Assembly: GCA_002179805.1 (NCBI GenBank)
Contig: NAVB01002258.1
Coordinates: 1-19,889, forward strand
Direction: 5' to 3'
Length of the DNA: 19,889 bases
DNA from: Acanthamoeba lenticulata
Lineage: Eukaryota; Discosea; Longamoebia; Acanthamoebidae
The translations under genes and the position numbers were made by a program. Positions 17,241-19,889 of this stretch are shown one piece after another; position 1 is the first letter of the stretch; every line of letters starts with the position of its first letter. Under the pieces are notes generated by a model, which was given only the letters and a program-made list of their open reading frames with translations, ran no database searches and had not been told where the DNA came from.

Positions 17241-19889
17241 ATGGAGGAGGCAACGGGAAATCGCAAATTGTCTAGAAGTAGGGACGGTACAGCGGGCAAG
17301 AAGGCCGAGGAGTCTTCCCCATCAACGCGAGCGGGGCCCAAAGCCTCCGCGCCCCCTTCTAAAACAACACTCAAGGCACGGGATTCGACACCCGCCAGCA
17401 ACGTGCTCAAGGAGTGCAAAGTGTTCATCAACCCCGCCATCAGCCTGACGAAGATGGAAGAGGTACCCTTGCTCGTCATCTTACCTTGTTCGTCGTACTC
17501 ATGATTGTGATGCAATCTGCCGCTTTTGGCCTGCAGTACCGGAAGCTGGTACGTGATCACGGCGGTACCGTGCAGTACTACTTTGAGCCCAGCAAAACGA
17601 CACACGCCGTCACAGAAGACTTGGCCCACTTTGCCGACCTGGCGGCTGCCCGTGAGGCCCGCATTTATCTGGTCACGGTTCGTCTCTTCCCCTCTCGTTT
17701 TCTCTTCGATGACCATTGACCGCGTGACGCAGCCTCTCTGGCTCGAACGATCGGCGCTGTTCGGCGAGCGCGAGGATGAGGAGTTTTACTCGCCCGACCC
17801 CAAGAAGTTCTTTTCTGGCCTCTGCATCTGCTCGGCCCAGGTCCTCCTCCGTCTTGTCGTCATCACATGCACACCACCAACATCTTGCTTAAGTTGTGGT
17901 CATTCGCGGATTGTTACATTTTTGCAGATTGAGGAGAAGGAGCGCGACCGCATGTTTGCCGGGGTCGTCGCCTTTGGCGGCCGCTTCTCCGTTCGCCTCA
18001 ACAGCCGCTGCACTCATCTCGTCACCTCCCTCCCAGCCTCTGGCGTACGCCTTCTATCAACTTTCGTTAACTGTACTTTACAAAGAAGATCAAAACGATA
18101 AAAACTTTCTTCTCTTTTATTAGGCCAAGTACGAATGGGCGCGCGCACATCCCGCAACCAAGGTGGTGAGCCCGCAGTGGTACAACAACTCGCTGCTGTA
18201 CGTGGACTCTCTCCCGCCTGAGTTTGGGCTTAATCGTGGCCTCTCTAACGCGTACACGCTACCCCTTGTTTTGTATCCTTTATAGATTCCGGCGGCGCGA
18301 GAAGGAGGAGGACTACAGTGTCGAGGCCTCCACCCAGCAGTTGCCTACCACCAGCACCACCACGGCGCAGCGGCAGCAGGAGGAGAAAGGGTCGGCCAAG
18401 CCGTCGCTGAGCGGCAGCGCTGGCAGTGTCGACGTCAGCAAGGTCAACAAGGAGAAGGAGGACCTAGATGAGGCCGAGGAGGACGAAGAGGAGGACGAGG
18501 AGGGTGAGGAGGACGAAGAGGGGATCGGCCCCGGCCGGCCAGCCGACCTGGAGGCCGTCAAGAGTTACATCCGCAAGAACGGTGCGTTGTCTGTCAGCGG
18601 CCGCTGCCACCAAACGCGGCTTGTCACGGGTGGTCTCTGACTGACTCTGAGATGGGCCGGGCTGGGCTGAACAGGACACCGCGTGAGCGCACGGGAGCTG
18701 CGGATCAAATTCCACATGGGCCACCCACGAGCCAAGCGCATCTTGTCCGAGGTCATTCAAGAGATGAAGCGCGAGATGGAGCTCAAGCGCAGCGGCGGCG
18801 GTACACCCACCTCAACCTCGACCCCGACTCCAGCCTCGGCCTCTACGCCGGCCGCTGCAGCGCCTGCCGCCAGCGCAGTCTCGCCGGCCAAACCGGCCGC
18901 TGCCACTGCGACGGCCTCGCCGGCCAAGACGGCCTCTGCCCCTGCGACGCCTGCCGCCAGCGCAGCCTCGACGGCCAAACCGGCCGCTGCCGCTGCCCCT
19001 GCCGCCGGGAAGAAGAAGGCAGCGGGGGCCGTGTCCAAGCGGGAATTGCTGGCAGGCCTGGGCATCGTGCTGGTCGACCTCTCCGAGCGGCGCCACCAGG
19101 ACGCCGTAGACGCCGTGCGCGAGATGGGCGGCACGGCCTACCGCGGCCTGCTGCTTGACGACGGCGAGTCCAAAATTGAGAACCTTCCGTGGGACCGCGC
19201 CGCCACCGCCGGCATCACTCACCTCCTCTACCCGCACCCACGCCCGGCCATCGATGAGCTGGTCCGTTCATTGTTCATGCATTCTTGTCATTCTTCTTTT
19301 TCATGTTGTCACTGCTGTTGACCTCCGTCCTTGTCGGGCACCTGCGAGCGCAGAAAAAGAAGATGGCCGCGCATGGGCTGGCACAGGTTCAGGAGGTGTC
19401 GACCGAGTGGCTTCAGTGGACTGACGTCTACACCCAGCAGTTCTCGCCCACCGTGTCGCCCCTCTTCCGACCCCTCCCCGAAGGTGTCATCTCGGGCATG
19501 GCCGACCTCGTACGTCTCCTCTTCGTCGTCCTCGCGTTCTGCTCTCGCCAACACAAGTATACGTGTAGGTGGTCTCGCAATCGAACACGCGCGGCTGGGA
19601 GCGCGAGGAGATCATGGCGCTCATCACGCGGATGGGCGCCAAGTACAACCGCAGCATGCCCAACGAGCCCAACGTCATCCTGGTCATCGTCGGGTCCGTT
19701 CTTATTTATTTATTTATTTTTTTAGAATTAATCATAGATAAATTAAACTTTTATTCGAGAAAGTTGACCCGACTGTTCAATGAGTGCAGGACGGACGCAG
19801 CGGCAGCCAAGAGCGAGAAGGTGGTGATGGCGCAAGAGTGGGGCGTCCCGATAGTGAGTAAGGAGTGGCTCTACGAGTGCGCGCGCCAG
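17241..19889 (+). CDS. Multi-BRCT-domain protein (TopBP1/PTIP-like architecture), 3' end cut by window edge
   Basis: Exons 17241-17462, 17537-17677, 17733-17840, 17928-18044, 18124-18197, 18286-18581, 18675-19261, 19354-19509, 19569-19693, 19790-19889+ join in frame, 642 residues to the edge. Four BRCT domains each show the helix-3 Trp, and the first three a GG pair: BRCT1 about 60-135 (DHGGTV, PLWLERS); BRCT2 about 150-222 (AFGGRF, CTHLVTS, KYEWA, VSPQWYNNS); BRCT3 about 441-535 (GIVLVD, EMGGTA, THLLY, VSTEWLQ); BRCT4 about 558-642 (GAKYNRS, IVSKEWLYEC). Between the pairs are an acidic tract, an HTH-like segment (305-358: VSARELRIKFHMGHPRAKRI) and an Ala/Lys/Pro linker like histone H1 tails. 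BRCT pairs bind phosphopeptides in DNA-damage signalling, so a nuclear scaffold for repair or checkpoint control is the likely role. The start at 17241 is the first ATG in frame; it lies 162 bases after the previous stop codon. Confidence 0.88.
18470..18522 (+). repeat. Acidic Glu/Asp-coding repeat in the BRCT gene
   Basis: GAG, GAA and GAC codons run almost without interruption here and encode an acidic tract (EEDEEEDEEGEEDEE). It is low-complexity coding sequence, between the first BRCT pair and the HTH-like segment. Confidence 0.85.
18861..18991 (+). repeat. In-frame direct repeat in the Ala/Lys/Pro linker of the BRCT gene
   Basis: A unit of about 44 bases at 18861-18904 recurs at 18948-18991 with few mismatches. 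The offset is 87 bases, exactly 29 codons, so the repeat keeps frame. Both copies encode PAASA followed by TAKPAAA-type residues. Confidence 0.75.

Noticed and set aside
1..19889. tRNA, rRNA, CRISPR or transposon
   Set aside because: No GTTCGA-type T-arm within a cloverleaf, no regularly spaced repeats, and no transposase or reverse-transcriptase motif was seen on either strand.

Overview
The window is eukaryotic nuclear DNA. It is GC-rich and gene-dense, and its exons are interrupted by many short introns (about 60 to 190 bases) that are often AT-rich. The gene content (a receptor kinase with a bacterial-type binding-protein ectodomain, an SRF-type MADS-box factor, a Ras-binding class I PI3-kinase and a multi-BRCT protein), the intron style and the frequent GTRCG 5' splice sites suggest an amoebozoan, most likely Acanthamoeba castellanii or a relative. 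The species call is an inference; I could not run a search.

I reconstructed six genes by joining exons in frame by eye. Left to right they are: (1) minus strand, 1-3123, 3' part cut by the left edge: signal peptide, two PstS-like binding domains, EGF-like module, membrane helix and the start of a protein kinase; (2) minus strand, 3813-4800: SRF/MCM1-type MADS-box factor; (3) plus strand, 5570-13972: a 2171-residue PI3-kinase in 23 exons with an N-terminal ubiquitin-like fold, tandem PH domains, a long Ser/Pro/Ala-rich linker, and Ras-binding, C2, helical and catalytic domains; (4) plus strand, 14664-15517: a small secreted, beta-rich protein of unknown function; (5) plus strand, 15742-17078: a TruB-family pseudouridine synthase; (6) plus strand, 17241 to the right edge: a protein with at least four BRCT domains and an HTH-like segment.

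Genes 2 and 3 diverge from a 769-base intergenic region. It holds a perfect CArg box, CC(A/T)6GG, about 90 bases upstream of a TATA-like element on the MADS-gene side, which suggests that the MADS factor may regulate itself and perhaps the PI3-kinase. Genes 1 to 3 would all suit signalling from the cell surface to the nucleus (receptor kinase, PI3-kinase, SRF-like factor), but their functional linkage is only inferred from adjacency. Genes 5 and 6 are RNA-modification and genome-maintenance genes that lie head to tail with only 162 bases between their coding regions.

I saw no tRNA, rRNA, CRISPR array or recognisable mobile element. The most interesting points are the PBP-EGF-kinase receptor whose phosphate-binding signature is degenerate, the PI3-kinase that carries a PH domain of the type that binds its own product, the DFA (not DFG) metal-binding motif of that PI3-kinase, and the CArG box next to the SRF-type gene.
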